From contig JAFGRD010000009.1 of NCBI GenBank assembly GCA_016935315.1, forward strand, positions 48,239 to 112,238: a DNA stretch of 64,000 bases, written 5' to 3'. The notes under the pieces were generated by a model. It made no database searches. It was not told where the DNA came from and worked only from the letters and a program-made list of their open reading frames with translations. Below, piece after piece: positions 35,680 through 45,433 of this stretch. How positions within the stretch are numbered: position 1 is the stretch's first letter; each line of letters starts with the position of its first letter. Both the position numbers and the translations under genes were made by a program. Origin of the DNA: Pirellulales bacterium. GTDB lineage: Bacteria > Planctomycetota > Planctomycetia > Pirellulales > Thermoguttaceae.

Positions 35680-37281
35680 ATGAAAACTCCAAAGCCATGG
35701 CCCCTGGCGGCCCTGCTGGCCACCACCGCGTTGTGGGCTTGCCACGGCCAGCCGACTCCGGCCCAAGAGCCGCCGGCCGAAGCCGTCGATCTCGGGAGCC
35801 TGGCCCGCGGCAAACAGCAGATCCATCGGTTCTCTACGCTGATTACGGCCCAACAGGTGCGCGACCATCTCTCGACGGACGAGGGGATTGCCTCCGCAAT
35901 CGACTGGTGCCGGCGCACCGGCGTGACCAAGGTCTATATCGAGACCTTCCGCGATGGGTACCTTGCCCGAAGCGAGACGCTTGAGAACGCCAAGCAGCGG
36001 TTTCTGGCGGACGGGTTCGAGGTCGCCGGTTGCGTGACGACCACGCGCGTCGGCAAGCGCTCGACCGGCTGGGACGTGATCTCCTGCTACACCGATCCGC
36101 CCACCCAGCAGAAGCTGCAATCGATCTTCGAATACACGGCCGGGCTGTTCGACGAGATCATGATCGACGATTTCTGGTTCACCGACTGCGCGTGCCCTGC
36201 CTGCGAGGCGGCCCGTCGGTCCAAGACCGTCACGATTGGCCAGAACACGTATCCCGTCGCCGGCGAGAGCTGGGAAGACTACCGGTGCGAGCTGATGGTG
36301 CGGCTGTCGCGCGATCGGGTGCTCGGCGCCGCCAAGGCGGTCAATCCGCAAGCGCGGCTGATCATCAAGTATCCTCAGTGGTACGACCGGTTTCACGAGC
36401 GGGGCTACGAAGTGGCCCGCGAAACGGCCGATTTCGATCGTATCTGGGTCGGTACGGAAACCCGCGACTACGACAACCAGCGCTGGGGCGGCACGCCGCA
36501 ATACGAGGCCTATTTCATCATGCGCTGGCTGGGCGGGATCGGCGGGGCCAAGTGCGGCGGCGGCTGGTACGACCCCTACGGCACGACGGAGCACACCTAC
36601 GTCGAGCAAGCCCGACAGACCGTGCTGGCCGGCGCCCGCGAGTCGCTGCTGTTCTGTTACGGCTCCTTGCTCAGTCAGACCGGGCCGAAAAACGTGGAGG
36701 CGTTGCGCAGGGAGATTCCCGAGTTGTTCGACGTGGCCGAACAGGTCGCCCGCCGCCAGCCGATCGGCGTGGCCGCCTACAAACCGCCCAACAGCCATCC
36801 GGAGGACGAGCCGCGGGTGTTCGATTTCGTGGGGATGATGGGGTTACCCCTGGTGCCGTGCCACGTGTTCCCCGCCGACGCGCCTGCGGCCTTCTTCTCC
36901 GTCCATGCGCTGAAGGACCCGGAGCTGCCGGTGCGGTTGACGGAGTTCGTGGCGGCGGGCAAGCCGGTTCTGCTGACCGACGGCCTGGTCCGGCGGTTGC
37001 AGGGCAAGGTGGACCTGGACGCGGGGAACGTGCGCGTGCTGCCGGTCGGCGGCGATCCCAAGTCGCTGCTGAAGACTCCCCAGGCCGAGCTGGACGCGAT
37101 CCGCCTGTTCGCGCTTCGCCCGCTGGCCCGTTCCTTCCAGGCGCCGAATCGCGTCGCCCTGTATCTGCTGGGCGACGGAAGCTGGGTGATCGAGAACTTC
37201 AACGACCAGGCGGTTGCCGTGGAACTCGACGGCGAGCGAAAGCAAGTGCCGGCACGCGGGTGGATCTACCACTGGCAGTAG
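35680..37281 (+). CDS. Exported TIM-barrel (glycosidase-like) protein of unknown activity
   Basis: A 533-residue protein starting at an ATG with GGAGGG eight bases upstream. The leader ends in LWACHG and may be a lipoprotein signal. The body looks like a (beta/alpha)8 barrel: KVYIETFRDGYL, EIMIDDFWFTDCACPAC, RLIIKYPQWYDRFHERG and DRIWVGTETRDY. The paired Asp residues of MIDDFWF are plausible catalytic or metal-binding positions. The cysteines in CACPAC may form a small metal knuckle. A C-terminal domain (VALYLLGDGSWVIENF) looks like a beta-sandwich. No named family was recognised. It is codirectional with the CBM-glycosidase-like gene upstream. Confidence 0.6.
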   Translation: MKTPKPWPLAALLATTALWACHGQPTPAQEPPAEAVDLGSLARGKQQIHRFSTLITAQQVRDHLSTDEGIASAIDWCRRTGVTKVYIETFRDGYLARSETLENAKQRFLADGFEVAGCVTTTRVGKRSTGWDVISCYTDPPTQQKLQSIFEYTAGLFDEIMIDDFWFTDCACPACEAARRSKTVTIGQNTYPVAGESWEDYRCELMVRLSRDRVLGAAKAVNPQARLIIKYPQWYDRFHERGYEVARETADFDRIWVGTETRDYDNQRWGGTPQYEAYFIMRWLGGIGGAKCGGGWYDPYGTTEHTYVEQARQTVLAGARESLLFCYGSLLSQTGPKNVEALRREIPELFDVAEQVARRQPIGVAAYKPPNSHPEDEPRVFDFVGMMGLPLVPCHVFPADAPAAFFSVHALKDPELPVRLTEFVAAGKPVLLTDGLVRRLQGKVDLDAGNVRVLPVGGDPKSLLKTPQAELDAIRLFALRPLARSFQAPNRVALYLLGDGSWVIENFNDQAVAVELDGERKQVPARGWIYHWQ

Positions 37282-37342
37282 CCCGGCAGGGACGCTCAGG
37301 ACTCGGCAGAAAACAAGCTGCGAGCCCTCGGCCCGGGCCGGT

Positions 37343-39604
37343 TCAGCGATCGGACGCGGAGGCCACCAGCAGGACCGGCCGCAGGATGCCGCCGAGGAAC
37401 AGCTCGGTGATCCGCGAATGGTCCACCCGCACCGCGACCATGTTCTTTCCCTCGACGGCGACGGCGGTCACGTCGACGGAGAACGGCTTCCGCTTGCTCT
37501 GGCTGCGGCCGACTTCCCGGCCGTTGAGATAGACGATCGCGTCGCCGTCGACTTCCGTGAAGAAGAGCATCAACCGATCGCCCTCGGACGGCTTCGGCAG
37601 CTCGAACCTGGTGCGATACCAGAGGATCGTCTGCCGGTCGGCTACGCCCTGGGCGTCCAGGGGACTGCCGTAGGTGGCCACGTCGGTCCACCGCGAGTCG
37701 TCCAGCGCCGCCGCGTGAAAACCCTTGGTGACGCCCTGGTCCTCCGGGTCGTGGGCCAGCCGCCAGCGGTCCGGCAGCACCGTCAACAGGCGGTTCGGCG
37801 GCGCGGTCACCTCGGCGCCGGCCGCCACGTGCCCTCCCAGGAATCGCTCCAGGTAGCCGACCGTGTAGTGGTTGCCCAGCCCGGTCTGCTGGTGCCGTTG
37901 GCTGCGGGCCAGGAGCCGGCCGTAGATCTGCCGGGCCTGCTGGAAGTCGCCGTGGTTGATCGCGTCGCGGAGGGCCACGTACTGCTCGGCGTTGCGCAGC
38001 CCCTCCGAAGCCATCTCGACCCGGGCGGCGTAGGTCTCGTCGCCCCGTGCCGCCGCGGTCGCCTCGTCCAGCCGTGCGCGGCACGTGCCGAGGAACTCGG
38101 GCGTGTAGACCAGGTGCATCGCGTAGAAGCTGCCCGCATGGCATCGCAGACCGTCAAACGCCCGATCGATTCCCATCCAATACGCGCGCATTGCCGGCCC
38201 GGCCGCCGGCCCGTAAAACTTCTGAAAATAGTCGTCCATCACTGCGTCGGCATCGGCGGCCGGGTCGTAGGCCAGGCGAAGGCTCAGGTAGATGTGCGGT
38301 CCGTAGATCTGCCAGTTGGTGAGCGTCTCCAAGTTGATCCCCACGCAGCCCTGCTCCCGAAGATAGGGGATGTCGTGTTTCCATACGGCGATCTTCGAGA
38401 AGGGCAGGCAGCACTCCGACAGGTTGTAGTTGTACGTGCGATAGCCGATCTTTTCCGCCGCACCGGCCCAGCCGTCCAGCAGCTCGGCCAGTTGCTTGCG
38501 CGAAGGGCAGTCGGGATGGCCGATCCGGTGAAACCGGCAATAGCGGATCGGAGCGATCCACGCGCACAGGTTCGCCGGCAGCTCGACGCCGCTGGTCGGC
38601 GCCTGCGTGTAGTCGGCATAGCAGTAGAAGTTCAGGATCGCCTCGGGGCACTCCCGGGCGACGCGCCGGGCTACGTCGCGGTAGAAATCGCAATAGCGGT
38701 TGGTCACGCAGACCGTGCCGGTCGACGGCTCCCGCGAGCCGGCATCGTCCTGTGCCCGACACGCCTCGCACTGGCAGTAGCCGCGCCCGTCCGGCGGCGA
38801 GATCGACGGATGCTCCGTGCCGGCGCGGATCCGCTCGACGACGCCCCGGGCAAAGACCTCGCGCAGCCCCGAGTTGGACGTGCAATACCAGTCGCTCGGT
38901 CGGCGGCCGCCGTCGCGGAACTGGAAATACTCCGGGTGTTCCTCGAACAGCTCCTTCGGTACATAGCTGCCCCAGGCGTGACCGGTGGCGAAGCGGATTC
39001 CCCCGGCTCCGTTCCAGACCTTCCAGAGTGTGTCACCCGACCACTGCGAGCCCCAGATGCTCCGCATGAGAAAGCCCGGCCGCTCGGTCAGGTCGAGATT
39101 GTCGACCGTGAGATCCCTGGTCCGCGGAGCGACCTCGCCGATCGGGTGGTCGACGAAGTAGCGGCAACCGAGCTGCTCGAGCAAACGGCACACCGCCTTG
39201 ACCGTGGCCGTGGGGCTCTGGCCGGCCAGCAGAAGCCGCCGCCGGTCGCAGCGGATCCGCAATCCTTCGCGGCTGGGGCTGTCGATCGCGTCGAGGTCCA
39301 GACCGGCCTCGACGGCGGCCGCCCCGATGCAGACGACCGGGCCGCTCGGGGGCGCCTGATCGACGATCGACAATTCCGCGTCGGTCATCTTGCCCACCCA
39401 CTCGACGAGCACCTCGGCCGCGCGGCGGTCGCCCCAGCCGCCGCGGCGGTTTCTCGACGGACTGGTCTCCCGCGGCGCGGCGACCACAACCGAGGCGACC
39501 GGTTTGCCGTCGCGGACCAGCTCCAGGGCGTCGGCTATGCCGACCGGCGTCGCTGCGAGCATGGTAGCGAGACAGCCGATCCACGCAATGCGCTTCCTGT
39601 TCAT
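37343..39604 (-). CDS. Secreted DUF4838 glycoside-hydrolase-like protein
   Basis: About 753 residues from the ATG at 39604, with GGAG eight bases upstream and a signal peptide. The first part (VLVEWVGKMTDAELSIVD, GLRIRCDRRRLLLAG, LLEQLGCRYF) is the alpha-glucuronidase/GH20-type N-terminal domain that precedes many barrels. DUF4838 follows: EEHPEYFQFRDGGRR, ISPPDGRGYCQCEAC and LNFYCYADY. The C-terminal 150 residues (GDAIVYLNGREVG and similar) look like a galactose-binding beta-sandwich. It is predicted to act on an exported or surface polysaccharide. It lies 54 bp downstream of the sulfatase gene on the same strand and is probably co-expressed with it. Confidence 0.75.
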   Translation of the reverse strand: MNRKRIAWIGCLATMLAATPVGIADALELVRDGKPVASVVVAAPRETSPSRNRRGGWGDRRAAEVLVEWVGKMTDAELSIVDQAPPSGPVVCIGAAAVEAGLDLDAIDSPSREGLRIRCDRRRLLLAGQSPTATVKAVCRLLEQLGCRYFVDHPIGEVAPRTRDLTVDNLDLTERPGFLMRSIWGSQWSGDTLWKVWNGAGGIRFATGHAWGSYVPKELFEEHPEYFQFRDGGRRPSDWYCTSNSGLREVFARGVVERIRAGTEHPSISPPDGRGYCQCEACRAQDDAGSREPSTGTVCVTNRYCDFYRDVARRVARECPEAILNFYCYADYTQAPTSGVELPANLCAWIAPIRYCRFHRIGHPDCPSRKQLAELLDGWAGAAEKIGYRTYNYNLSECCLPFSKIAVWKHDIPYLREQGCVGINLETLTNWQIYGPHIYLSLRLAYDPAADADAVMDDYFQKFYGPAAGPAMRAYWMGIDRAFDGLRCHAGSFYAMHLVYTPEFLGTCRARLDEATAAARGDETYAARVEMASEGLRNAEQYVALRDAINHGDFQQARQIYGRLLARSQRHQQTGLGNHYTVGYLERFLGGHVAAGAEVTAPPNRLLTVLPDRWRLAHDPEDQGVTKGFHAAALDDSRWTDVATYGSPLDAQGVADRQTILWYRTRFELPKPSEGDRLMLFFTEVDGDAIVYLNGREVGRSQSKRKPFSVDVTAVAVEGKNMVAVRVDHSRITELFLGGILRPVLLVASASDR

Positions 39605-39658
39605 CGCTTTTTCTCCGTCGGGTGGCAACGCGATGTGCCGAAGCTGCATATCCGAACT

Positions 39659-41545
39659 CTATCTGGCCCTCGGCGGCCTGGGAGGATAGGGGACGCCGTT
39701 GATGTAGTTCAGGCGGTCGTCGATGTCGGCCCCTTGGCAGACGGGATGGAAATCCGCACGATCGGCGCCGTAGCGGCCCCGAAAAAGGTCGCGAAAGAAG
39801 ACGACGCTATTGAGGGCTTCGGTGGCCAGCACCGGGTTGCCGGTCGCGTTGACGATTTCCGCCAGCGCCGGCTGGGGATTTCGTCGGCCGAGGATTCCCA
39901 GAGACTCCAACGCCCGCACGCGCACGATCTCCGCGTCGTCGCCCAGCAGCGCCTCGACGCGGTCGGCCAGATCGGCGGCCTGCTTGCCAAAGCAGCTACA
40001 GACGGTCGCTCCCCAGCAGCGGACCATGGGGTTCTCGGACTTCAAGGCCTCCTGGATTCTCGGCCTGGCCGTTTCGTAGGGCAGCAGCGCCAGATCGGCC
40101 GTCTCGACGAGCGCGGCGATTTCGGCCCGGTGGCTGCGGCCGAACGCGACCGGGTTTTCCAGGGCGTTTTCCACCAGGTAGCTCTCGGGATAGAAGCTCA
40201 GGTCAGGCAGCCCCTCGACGATCTGCTGCAACCGAGCGCGCAGCCCGGCGAGCACGTCGCCGTACGCGGGATCACGGGCCAGGTTGTTGATTTCGTGTGG
40301 ATCGGCCTCGACGTCGAACAACGCCTCCACCGGCTTCGGTCGGAAGAACTGAAGCGGCGGGCCGCTGAGCTTGCCGGCGGAGAACAGCTCTCGCCACTGT
40401 TGGTACGCGAGCATCTTGTAGCGGTAGTTGTTCTGCAAAGCATCCGGCAGGTACGACTGGTAGCTGCGGATATACTGATACTTGCCTTTGCGCAGGGAGC
40501 GGACCAGATCGTACTTTTCGTCAAAACGGTCGGCGTAGCCGAACGACTCGTCGCGGGCGTTGACCTCCTTCATCGAAACGCCTTTTCCCAAGAACGGCTT
40601 GCCGTCGACCTGCTTGGGGACGTCGACCCCGGCAAGCCGAAGCACAGTGGGGCCGAAGTCGATGAAGTTGACGAAACCGTCGACCCGGCTGCCGACCTCG
40701 GCGCCGACCAGGTGTCGATAGTTCTCGGGAACCCGAACCACCAGCGGCACGTGAAGCCCGGACTCGTAGAGGTATCCCTTGCTCCGCGGCAGCACGCCGC
40801 CGTTGTCGCCGAAATAGAATATAAACGTGTCTTCCAGCAGTCCGTCCTCTTGGAGCCTGGCGACGGTCCGGCCGACGATCTCGTCGATCACGGCCATGCG
40901 GTCGAGATAGCGGGCGTGGGTGTAGCGGAACAGAGGCGTATCCGGGAAGCAGCCGGCCAGCTGCACGGACGTGGGGTCGGTCTGAGTCTTTTCGTTCTCG
41001 TAGGCTCTCAACTTGAAATGCAGCGAGCTTTCGTGGGACTGGGCATGCGACTCCATGTGGAAGAAGGGCTGCGACCTGTCCGGGCGATTGCGCCAGGATG
41101 CCCGATTCGACGATTCGTCCCAAACACCGTTGCCCTCGATGGCGTTGTAGTCCTTCTTCGCGTTGTTGGTCGTGTAGTAGCCCGCGTCGCGGAGATAGGC
41201 GGGGAACATCCGCAGCCCCTCGGGCATGGGGGCCGGCTTGTACTTGCGGTGGAACTGGGTCCCGATGCGCGGGCCGTGGCAGCCGGTGGCCAGTGCGGTG
41301 CGGGCGACCGAGCAAACCGGCGCGTTGCAGAAGGCATGGGTGAACGTGAGCCCGGCGTCCGCCAAGGCCTCGATGTTGGGCGCCCTGGCGCCGCCCGGGA
41401 AGAAATGCGCAAGGTAGTGCACCGAGTTGTCTTCCGAGAGGATCCAGACCACGTTGGGGCGATCGTCGGCGGCCCGGACGGCAGCAGGCAAGACGGCGGC
41501 CGACAGCGCCAGGAGGATCGCGGGCAGGATGAGAAACCGTTTCAT
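39659..41545 (-). CDS. Secreted sulfatase (S1 family, CSVAR type)
   Basis: A 628-residue formylglycine-dependent sulfatase with a signal peptide (ending VRAA). The modified cysteine is Cys78 in APVCSVARTALATG; the usual Pro at +2 is Val, a variant I associate with a planctomycete heparan/N-sulfatase-like subgroup. Metal ligands appear in WILSEDN near residue 37 and in FIFYFGDNGG near residue 245. The C-terminal 120 residues are helical with HEAT-like repeats (VEALLGDDAEIVRVRALESL), an extension beyond the catalytic domain. It should remove sulfate from a sulfated polysaccharide outside the inner membrane. The maturation enzyme that makes formylglycine is not in this window. Confidence 0.9.
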   Translation of the reverse strand: MKRFLILPAILLALSAAVLPAAVRAADDRPNVVWILSEDNSVHYLAHFFPGGARAPNIEALADAGLTFTHAFCNAPVCSVARTALATGCHGPRIGTQFHRKYKPAPMPEGLRMFPAYLRDAGYYTTNNAKKDYNAIEGNGVWDESSNRASWRNRPDRSQPFFHMESHAQSHESSLHFKLRAYENEKTQTDPTSVQLAGCFPDTPLFRYTHARYLDRMAVIDEIVGRTVARLQEDGLLEDTFIFYFGDNGGVLPRSKGYLYESGLHVPLVVRVPENYRHLVGAEVGSRVDGFVNFIDFGPTVLRLAGVDVPKQVDGKPFLGKGVSMKEVNARDESFGYADRFDEKYDLVRSLRKGKYQYIRSYQSYLPDALQNNYRYKMLAYQQWRELFSAGKLSGPPLQFFRPKPVEALFDVEADPHEINNLARDPAYGDVLAGLRARLQQIVEGLPDLSFYPESYLVENALENPVAFGRSHRAEIAALVETADLALLPYETARPRIQEALKSENPMVRCWGATVCSCFGKQAADLADRVEALLGDDAEIVRVRALESLGILGRRNPQPALAEIVNATGNPVLATEALNSVVFFRDLFRGRYGADRADFHPVCQGADIDDRLNYINGVPYPPRPPRAR

Positions 41546-41694
41546 AAGGTTGGGCTCCGGATGCGGGTGGCCGAGGCGGGGTGCTGCATTGCGGTTGAGG
41601 TCGGCCGGTTATTCTATCATAGCCAGGACTCGTTATCACCATCCTGGGGCCGGTCGTTGACAACGGCAACGTCGAGGTGGTAGAATACTCCCGG

Positions 41695-43068
41695 ATGAAC
41701 GTTGCCCTAATCTTCCCGCGTTTTAAGTATCCCAGCGGCGATCCGCCGCTGGGAGTTGCATATCTGGCTGCGCGATTGCGCCAGCGGACGGGCATCACGC
41801 CGCGCGTGGTCGACACGACCTTCGCCCGGGACCCCATGGCCATGCTCGAACAGGTCCTCCGGGAGGATCGTTTCGAGCTGGTCGGCATTTCGACCATGAT
41901 CAGCATGGCCCGCGACTCGCTGGCCGTCGCCCGCCTGGTCAAGCAGCATCAGCCCCACGCGAGAGTGCTCATCGGCGGCCCCCAGGCGACCCTGTTACCC
42001 GAGCATTTCCTGGCCGACCCGGCCGTCGACGCCGTGGCGGTCGGCGAGGCGGAAGAGACGCTGTCCGACGTGGTCGAGCAGGACCGGCTCGAGGGAATCC
42101 CCGGGCTGTGGGTCAGCAACGGGGGTCAGCCGCAGGCGCCGGTCGCGCGGGAGCCGATCGCCGACCTCGACGCCCTCCCGTTTCCGGCCCTCGATTTGCT
42201 GCCCATGGAAGACTACTTCGCCAGTTGGTTCCAGCTCGACACGGTTCGGCCGGGCCTGCGGGGCGCGCCGGTGCTGGCCGGCCGGGGGTGTCCTTTCCGT
42301 TGCGCATTCTGCCAGCCGATGCTGAACATGCTTTTCGGCGCCAAGGTTCGCAAGCGCTCGCCCGGCAACCTGGCCGACGAGATCGAGTGGCTGAAGGAGC
42401 GCTTCGGCATCAACGCTTTCCTCTTCACCGACGACACGTTCATCGTCGATCCCCGCTGGGGCCGAGCGGTGTGCGAGGAGTTGCAGCGCCGCAAGCTCGA
42501 CCTGGTTTGGGGATGCAACTTCCGGCCCGACCTGGCCGACCGCGACCTGTTCGATTGCATGGTGGCGGCCGGGGCGCGGAAGATCTACATGGGCGTGGAG
42601 TGTTACTCTGATACCACGCGGTGCGAGATCCTCAACAAGGGAGTCAACCGCCTACAGATCGCGGCGGCGGTGGCGGCGGCCCGGGCCTCGGGGCTCCGGA
42701 TCCAATGCTATTTCATGCTCGGCGCCCCGACCGAGACCCGGCAGGATGTCCGCGACACGATCCGCTACGCGCGGCGGCTCGATATCGACGACGTCACCTT
42801 CGGCATCGCCACGCCCATGCCCGGCACGCTGCTGCTGGAGAAGTACCGGGGCGACGTGACCATCGAGCCGGACGACATGGACTACTACAAGCGGTTCGCC
42901 TTTCGGCCGCGGGCGGGGCTCGACCAGCGATACCTCCGCCGTGCCCAGTTCTGGGGCTACGTCGGCTTCTACCTGCGGCCGTTCCGGATACGGCACCTGA
43001 CGAAGCTCTTGCTGGGGCGCCACGGCCTGAAGCGGATGTGGCTGAAAGTCCGCCGGCTGCTGGGATAA
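41695..43068 (+). CDS. B12-binding radical SAM enzyme
   Basis: About 457 residues. The N-terminal half is a Rossmann-like cobalamin-binding domain (MNVALIFPRF, YPSGDPPLGVAYLA, VLIGGPQATLLPE). The radical SAM motif CPFRCAFC places the cluster cysteines at 199, 203 and 206. The C-terminal part holds the usual PMPGT segment. Members of this class do methylations or ring rearrangements on unactivated carbons; the substrate cannot be read from sequence. The classic DxHxxG B12-binding loop is not evident, so cobalamin may bind without lower-axial His. It is divergent from the sulfatase gene, but it is not an anaerobic sulfatase-maturating enzyme. Confidence 0.82.
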   Translation: MNVALIFPRFKYPSGDPPLGVAYLAARLRQRTGITPRVVDTTFARDPMAMLEQVLREDRFELVGISTMISMARDSLAVARLVKQHQPHARVLIGGPQATLLPEHFLADPAVDAVAVGEAEETLSDVVEQDRLEGIPGLWVSNGGQPQAPVAREPIADLDALPFPALDLLPMEDYFASWFQLDTVRPGLRGAPVLAGRGCPFRCAFCQPMLNMLFGAKVRKRSPGNLADEIEWLKERFGINAFLFTDDTFIVDPRWGRAVCEELQRRKLDLVWGCNFRPDLADRDLFDCMVAAGARKIYMGVECYSDTTRCEILNKGVNRLQIAAAVAAARASGLRIQCYFMLGAPTETRQDVRDTIRYARRLDIDDVTFGIATPMPGTLLLEKYRGDVTIEPDDMDYYKRFAFRPRAGLDQRYLRRAQFWGYVGFYLRPFRIRHLTKLLLGRHGLKRMWLKVRRLLG

Positions 43069-43130
43069 GGACTCGCGAAAGAACGAAACTCAAAGGCACC
43101 TTCGGCCAGCGTCCGTCGATTCGCGGGCCC

Positions 43131-44504
43131 CTACAGCTCGATCCAGGTGCCCGGCGTGGGCGCCGGATAGCGGCCCGCCGCGTCGGGTTGCACGGGCGGA
43201 GGCGTATCGTCGGCGAGCCGGTCGAGGCCGGGACACCACTGGAAGTCCGACTCGTAGGCTTCGTCCCAGGTGACGATTTTGCCGGAATGGATCGCGGCCC
43301 GGCCCATGATGTCGGCCAGATTCGACAGTGCGGCGCGTCGGGCTTCGTTGTGGGGCGTATCGCCGCGGATGGCCGCGATCAGGGCGTTCCACTCGGCTTG
43401 CCAGGGAGTGTACGGATCGGCCTCGGCGCGCCAATCGATGTTGTCCTTGGCCACCCGCTGGTCCCGGTAGGTGTGTACCGTGGGGGCGTGCGTCTGGCCG
43501 GAAAACTGCGCGGCGCGCTTGCTGCCGTGTACAAACGTGGCGAACTCGTTGAAACAGTTGGACAGATACCGGGCGTCGAAGAGGGCCTTCGCCCCGTCGG
43601 CAAACGTGTATTCGACGTGGTGGGAATCCAGGTTCTGCGACCGGTCCGTGCTGTCCGGCGCCCGGCCGCCGATGCCGTGGGCGCTGACCGGCAGGGCGTC
43701 CTTCAGCCAGCAGATCTCGTCGATCTGGTGGATGTCCATTTCCGCGTAAAGCCCTCCGGAAACCCAGAAGAACCGGGTGAAATTGCGAATCTGCCAGTGC
43801 AGCTCTTGGACGTCGTCGGGCTTCGGGCCCATGGGGCCGACCGGCTGCATGCGGTAGCCGCGGATCAACTGGATCTCGCCCAGCGCGCCGTCGCGAATCC
43901 GCCGGATCAGCTCGTGCCGGGCCGGCGAATGGCGGCACATCAAGCCGGCGGCGATCTTGAGGTTCTTCTTTTCGGCCGCTTCGCTCGCCGCGATAATCCG
44001 TCGCACGCCCGGCGGATCGGTGGCAAACGACTTCTCCATGAAGACGTGGATTCCCTTGGCCACCGCGTACTCCAACTGCAAGGGTCGCCAGCCGGCATAG
44101 CCGGTGAGCATGGCGACGTCGCCGGGGCGGAGCAAATCGATGGCCCGCCGGTAGGCGCCAAAGCCTACCAGCCTCCGTTCCGGCGGGACGTCGACCTGCG
44201 GGGCGAATCGCTGGGAGAGGGCCTTGTGCGAAGCGGCGAGGCGGTTCTCGAACAGGTCGGCCATGGCGAACAGCTTCACCGGCCCGCCGTCGGGAACCGA
44301 CAGCGCGTTTCCGGCCGCCCCGCTGCCGCGCCCGCCGCAACCGATCAAGGCCAGCCGGATGGTGTTGTCCTCGGCGGCGTGGACGTGCGGCGGCGCCAAG
44401 GCGGCCACGGCAATTCCGGCGGCCGCCTTGCCGCCCGTGGCCAGTGCCTCGCGGCGCGTGGGTTTCCGCGAGGAGGTGGACGACGACTCGGTCTGGCATG
44501 TCAT
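43131..44504 (-). CDS. Gfo/Idh/MocA-family oxidoreductase, Tat-exported
   Basis: A 457-residue protein with a twin-arginine signal (TRREALATGGKAAAGIAVAA) followed by the NAD(P)-binding Rossmann domain (LALIGCGGRGSGA). The conserved MEKSFATDPPG gives the EKP-like lysine position (EKS here), and GGLYAEMDIHQIDEICW is the catalytic helix with the typical Asp/His pair. Exported Gfo/Idh/MocA enzymes with bound cofactor are abundant in planctomycetes and act on sugars or sugar derivatives. It is probably part of the local polysaccharide region, with 22 bp to the EEP-family gene upstream on the same strand. Confidence 0.88.
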   Translation of the reverse strand: MTCQTESSSTSSRKPTRREALATGGKAAAGIAVAALAPPHVHAAEDNTIRLALIGCGGRGSGAAGNALSVPDGGPVKLFAMADLFENRLAASHKALSQRFAPQVDVPPERRLVGFGAYRRAIDLLRPGDVAMLTGYAGWRPLQLEYAVAKGIHVFMEKSFATDPPGVRRIIAASEAAEKKNLKIAAGLMCRHSPARHELIRRIRDGALGEIQLIRGYRMQPVGPMGPKPDDVQELHWQIRNFTRFFWVSGGLYAEMDIHQIDEICWLKDALPVSAHGIGGRAPDSTDRSQNLDSHHVEYTFADGAKALFDARYLSNCFNEFATFVHGSKRAAQFSGQTHAPTVHTYRDQRVAKDNIDWRAEADPYTPWQAEWNALIAAIRGDTPHNEARRAALSNLADIMGRAAIHSGKIVTWDEAYESDFQWCPGLDRLADDTPPPVQPDAAGRYPAPTPGTWIEL

Positions 44505-44526
44505 GGCGATGGTCCTTTCAGTAGTC

Positions 44527-45396
44527 TTACTGGTCCGGAAACACGACCTCCGCGTTGACCGGAAAATGATCCGAGGGGTAGCGTGAATCGCGGTGTGTCC
44601 GCAGGATCTCCGCCGAGGTGACTCGCACCGACGGATCCGCGAAAATGTAGTCGATCTTCTCCCCGTCGGTGCGCCCCTCGAAGCCGTTGAACGTCCCGAC
44701 GCTCTCGGCCTCCGGGTGCAGCGCTCGGAACGTATCCACCAGCCGCGCGGACGCGTTTTCGTCCGGCCGCTTCAGATGCTCGATGGCCGGATTGCGCTCG
44801 CCCGCGTTGAAATCCCCCGTCAAGATCATCGGGGTGTCGCGCCCCTGGCGGGCGATCAGCTTCGCCAGAAACTCCGCGCTTTTCACCCGGGACGGTTGGG
44901 ACTGATGGTCGAAATGGGTATTGAAAACGCACAGCGCCCGGCCGGTCTGCTTGTCGACGAACCGTCCCCAGGTGACGATCCGCGGGATGGTGTTGCCCCA
45001 GCTTGCCGAGCCCGGCTGCTCGGGAGTATCCGACAGCCAGAGCGTCTCGCCCCGGTCCGGCTTCCAGCGGTCCTCGCGATAGAGGATCGCCGAGTACTCG
45101 CCTTGCGTTTTCCCGTCGTCCCGCCCGCAGCCATATTCGGCGTATTCGGGCACGGCCTTGCGGATGGCGTCGATCTGGAACCGCAGCGCCTCCTGCAGGC
45201 CGCAAAAATCCGGCTGCTGCGTCCGGATCACCTCGAAGACCATCTCCTGACGATGCGGCCAGGCGTTGGCGCCGTCGGCGGCCGTGCCGTAGCGGATGTT
45301 AAACGACAGCACCTTCACGGAAAGGTCGGCCGCCGCACCGTCGCCGGCCGAAAAGACGGCTGCCGCCGTTGCCAACAGCAACGCACTGATTTTCAT
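44527..45396 (-). CDS. Secreted endonuclease/exonuclease/phosphatase-family protein
   Basis: A 289-residue protein whose ATG at 45396 follows GGAGATCGCC and gives a signal peptide (ending GAAA). EEP-fold motifs are present in order: VLSFNIRYG, GLQEAL (metal Glu), FNTHFDH, ILTGDFNAGERN (Asp/Asn pair), KIDYIFAD and SDHFPV with the catalytic His. Exported members of this fold cleave phosphodiesters in nucleic acids, phospholipids or sugar phosphates; which applies here is unknown. It is one of three leftward genes (alpha/beta hydrolase, EEP, Gfo/Idh/MocA), separated by only 22-37 bp, that look like one operon. Confidence 0.85.
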   Translation of the reverse strand: MKISALLLATAAAVFSAGDGAAADLSVKVLSFNIRYGTAADGANAWPHRQEMVFEVIRTQQPDFCGLQEALRFQIDAIRKAVPEYAEYGCGRDDGKTQGEYSAILYREDRWKPDRGETLWLSDTPEQPGSASWGNTIPRIVTWGRFVDKQTGRALCVFNTHFDHQSQPSRVKSAEFLAKLIARQGRDTPMILTGDFNAGERNPAIEHLKRPDENASARLVDTFRALHPEAESVGTFNGFEGRTDGEKIDYIFADPSVRVTSAEILRTHRDSRYPSDHFPVNAEVVFPDQ

Positions 45397-45433
45397 GGCG
45401 ATCTCCACTGGTAGGAATCTGGTGGACTCTGGA

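Noticed and set aside
33055..36798. 1247-codon open frame on the minus strand over two secreted proteins
   Set aside because: No family motif; composition is that of a reverse-complement of high-GC third-position codons.
37214..41683. Very long open frame (1489 codons) on the plus strand antisense to the DUF4838 and sulfatase genes
   Set aside because: It is the shadow of GC-rich codon use. The minus-strand genes have clear motifs, signal peptides and ribosome-binding sites; the plus-strand frame has none and is Arg/Gly/Val-rich.
41695..43068. Radical SAM gene as the sulfatase-maturating enzyme (anSME)
   Set aside because: It has a B12-type N-terminal domain and lacks the extra cysteine-rich C-terminal cluster region of anSME.
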